DNA of 6,008 nt, taken from assembly GCA_030146905.1 (NCBI GenBank), contig JASLAV010000721.1:1-6008 (forward strand). Direction: 5' to 3'. The DNA is from Lentzea sp. GTDB lineage: Bacteria > Actinomycetota > Actinomycetes > Mycobacteriales > Pseudonocardiaceae. A program made the position numbers and the translations under genes. Of this stretch, positions 4,767 through 6,008 are shown piece after piece. Within the stretch, counting starts at the first letter, position 1; each line of letters opens with the position of its first letter. Under the pieces are notes generated by a model. The model had not been told where the DNA came from and made no database searches. It saw nothing but the letters and a program-made list of their open reading frames with translations.

Positions 4767-4790
4767 GTTTTTCTTCCCCGCCAGGGGTAT
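4767..4790 (+). promoter_or_regulatory. sigma-B/sigma-F-type promoter (GTTT-N14-GGGTAT), best match
   Basis: GTTT at 4767-4770, exactly 14 nt, then GGGTAT at 4785-4790: a full match to the general-stress promoter pattern. The start site would be near 4797, some 28 nt before the ATG at 4825. It stands back-to-back with the minus-strand promoter, with 11 bp between the two -35 elements. Confidence 0.8.
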
Positions 4791-4824
4791 CCCGGGCACT
4801 CGTACTCCCAGGGAGGCCGAGAAC

Positions 4825-5241
4825 ATGAACACAGCAGGGAAAGCGCTCCTCGCCGCCGGGGTGGCGGCGGCGGTGGCGGTGGCCCGGCGGCGCGGCCGTG
4901 GTCCGGCCGCACGTGACGAGGAATCAGATCGCTGGCTGGCCGTGACGGTCTACCGCTCGCCCGACGAGGTCCAGGCGTCGCTCCCGGACGAACTGGCGCG
5001 GCTGCGGGACCAGGTGGAGATCAGCATCCGCCCGGCGACGGGTGACAAGGGCACCGAGCTGATGGCGAAGCCGGGCGGACAGGTGTCGCGGCACGACCTC
5101 AGGCTCGCGCTGCGCAAGGCGAAGTCGGTGCTGGAGGCGGGAGAGGTGGTGCGGCCCGACACGGCGCCGACCCATCCCGGCCCGCTGGGCAAGGCGCTGG
5201 GACTGGTGACGAACCGGGCTGGAGGCGGTGGCAGGCTGTGA
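4825..5241 (+). CDS. membrane-anchored conserved protein partnered with Zn-dehydrogenase (138 aa)
   Basis: The 138-aa protein starts with a hydrophobic Ala-rich helix (ALLAAGVAAAVAVA, residues 7-20) followed by RRRGRG, so it should be a membrane anchor with the rest inside the cell. Residues 36-82 form a strand-rich domain (RWLAVTVYRSPDEV, then DQVEISIRPATGDKGTEL). Residues 88-112 are a basic helix (RHDLRLALRKAKSVLEAGEV). From memory this pattern resembles small SRPBCC/cyclase-like proteins found next to zinc alcohol dehydrogenases in actinobacteria; I would not assign a reaction. ATG at 4825 follows GGGAGG (4811-4816) by 8 nt. Its TGA overlaps the dehydrogenase GTG by four bases, so the two are translated together. 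The promoter is at 4767-4790. Confidence 0.8.
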   Translation: MNTAGKALLAAGVAAAVAVARRRGRGPAARDEESDRWLAVTVYRSPDEVQASLPDELARLRDQVEISIRPATGDKGTELMAKPGGQVSRHDLRLALRKAKSVLEAGEVVRPDTAPTHPGPLGKALGLVTNRAGGGGRL

Positions 5242-6008
5242 AGGCACTGTGCTGGGAGGGGATCAACGACGTCCGGGTGCAGAACGTGCCCGATCCCCAG
5301 TTGCTGAACGACCAGGACATGATCCTGAAGGTCCGCCTGAGCACCGTGTGCGGTTCCGACCTGCACCTGCTGACGGGCCACATCCCCTTCATGCAGGCGG
5401 GTGACGTGATCGGCCACGAGTTCATGGGCGAGGTGGTCGAGGTCGGTCCCGGTGTCACCAAGCACCGGCCCGGCGACCGCGTCGTCGTGTGCTCGTTCAT
5501 CGTCTGCGGCCGTTGCTGGTACTGCCGCAACGAACTGTACTCTCTGTGCGACAACACGAACACCAACCCGGGCATCACCCAGGAGCTGTGGGGCGCCGAT
5601 CCGGGCGGCATCTTCGGCTACTCGCACGCGATGGGCGGTTTCCGCGGCAGCCACGCCGAGTACGTGCGCGTGCCGTTCGCCGACCACACCGCCATCCGGA
5701 TTCCCGAGGCGGTCGACGACATGAGCGCGCTCTTCGCGTCCGACTCGGTGCCGACGGGTTGGATGGGCGCGGATCTGGGTGGCGTGAAGCCCGGTGACGT
5801 GGTGGCCGTGTGGGGTTGCGGCGCGGTGGGGCAGATGGCCGCGCGTGCGGCCCAGCTGCTCGGCGCCGAGCGGGTCCTGGTGATCGACCGCTTCGACTAC
5901 CGCCTGCGGCAGGCGGAGCTGGCGTTCGGCGTGGAGACGATCAACTACGCCGACACGTCCGTCGGGGACGCGCTGCTGGAGGCCACCGGCGGGCGCGGCC
6001 CGGACGTG
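5238..6008 (+). CDS. zinc-dependent alcohol/formaldehyde dehydrogenase, MDR superfamily (3' end outside window)
   Basis: The first 257 residues are present; family members are usually about 340-400. The GroES-like catalytic domain carries candidate catalytic-zinc ligands C38, H60 and E61 (VCGSD, GHEFMGEV) and the four structural-zinc cysteines C90, C93, C96 and C104. The Rossmann domain has GxGxxG at 193-198 (GCGAVG), and D217 at the end of the second strand (LVID) points to NAD rather than NADP. The SDSVPTGWMGA segment (168-178) resembles the glutathione-independent formaldehyde dehydrogenase / threonine dehydrogenase-like branch. It likely oxidises an alcohol or aldehyde in the cytosol; the substrate is not determined. 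The GTG start is set by the 4-nt overlap with the previous gene, within whose last codons a weak GGAGG (5220-5224) lies. Nothing appears broken; the end is simply cut by the window. Confidence 0.93.
   Translation, partial: MKALCWEGINDVRVQNVPDPQLLNDQDMILKVRLSTVCGSDLHLLTGHIPFMQAGDVIGHEFMGEVVEVGPGVTKHRPGDRVVVCSFIVCGRCWYCRNELYSLCDNTNTNPGITQELWGADPGGIFGYSHAMGGFRGSHAEYVRVPFADHTAIRIPEAVDDMSALFASDSVPTGWMGADLGGVKPGDVVAVWGCGAVGQMAARAAQLLGAERVLVIDRFDYRLRQAELAFGVETINYADTSVGDALLEATGGRGPDV

Noticed and set aside
4950..5687. 245-codon minus-strand open frame opposite the dehydrogenase
   Set aside because: It is antisense to a clear MDR dehydrogenase with all zinc and nucleotide motifs; no Shine-Dalgarno or family pattern.
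1..6008. Defence system, CRISPR array, insertion sequence, tRNA or rRNA
   Set aside because: No direct-repeat/spacer pattern, transposase, terminal inverted repeats, nuclease or helicase motif, or tRNA cloverleaf was seen on either strand.

Overview
The window is very GC-rich, with strong third-position G/C bias, GTG starts and tightly packed genes. This points to a high-GC actinobacterium. The gene families (an actinobacterial holin-X-like protein, DUF3618, DUF6221, DUF2231) fit the Pseudonocardiales or relatives, but genus assignment from this sequence alone would be a guess. I see no rRNA, tRNA, CRISPR array, transposase or integrase. Nearly every base is coding or lies in a short regulatory gap.

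Layout. (1) 1-2205, plus strand: a translationally coupled envelope operon. It holds the C-terminal end of a membrane-anchored Gln/Gly-rich protein, a holin-X-like two-helix membrane protein, a DUF3618 protein with an LEA-like repetitive tail, and a UlaG-like metallo-beta-lactamase-fold hydrolase. (2) 2209-2979, plus strand: a three-gene operon of small proteins (55, 83 and 93 aa) behind a sigma-B-type promoter, ending at a hairpin. The third gene has a possible zinc site. (3) 3049-3324, plus strand: a 91-aa helical protein with its own sigma-B-type promoter, whose initiation region lies inside the upstream operon's terminator. (4) 3343-3821, minus strand: DUF6221 and a 54-aa very acidic protein sharing an ATGA overlap. 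(5) 3890-4381, plus strand: a DUF2231 four-helix membrane protein. (6) 4456-4698, minus strand: an 80-aa helical protein with a ferritin-like look, converging on DUF2231 across a 13-bp hairpin. (7) 4825-6008, plus strand: a membrane-anchored protein coupled by a GTGA overlap to a zinc-dependent medium-chain alcohol/formaldehyde dehydrogenase cut by the window end.

The unifying signal is regulatory. At least four intergenic sites match the actinobacterial sigma-B/sigma-F promoter pattern (GTT(T/C), 14-15 nt, GGGTA(T/C/G)), correctly placed and oriented before genes; two of them form a back-to-back pair at 4732-4790. The products (membrane-stabilising helical proteins, small disordered acidic proteins, a ferritin-like protein, a detoxifying dehydrogenase) are what a general or osmotic/oxidative stress regulon would contain. 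My reading is that this is a stress-response island with many undescribed small proteins rather than a defence or mobile system. The promoters are seen directly; the stress role is inferred from promoter type and protein character.
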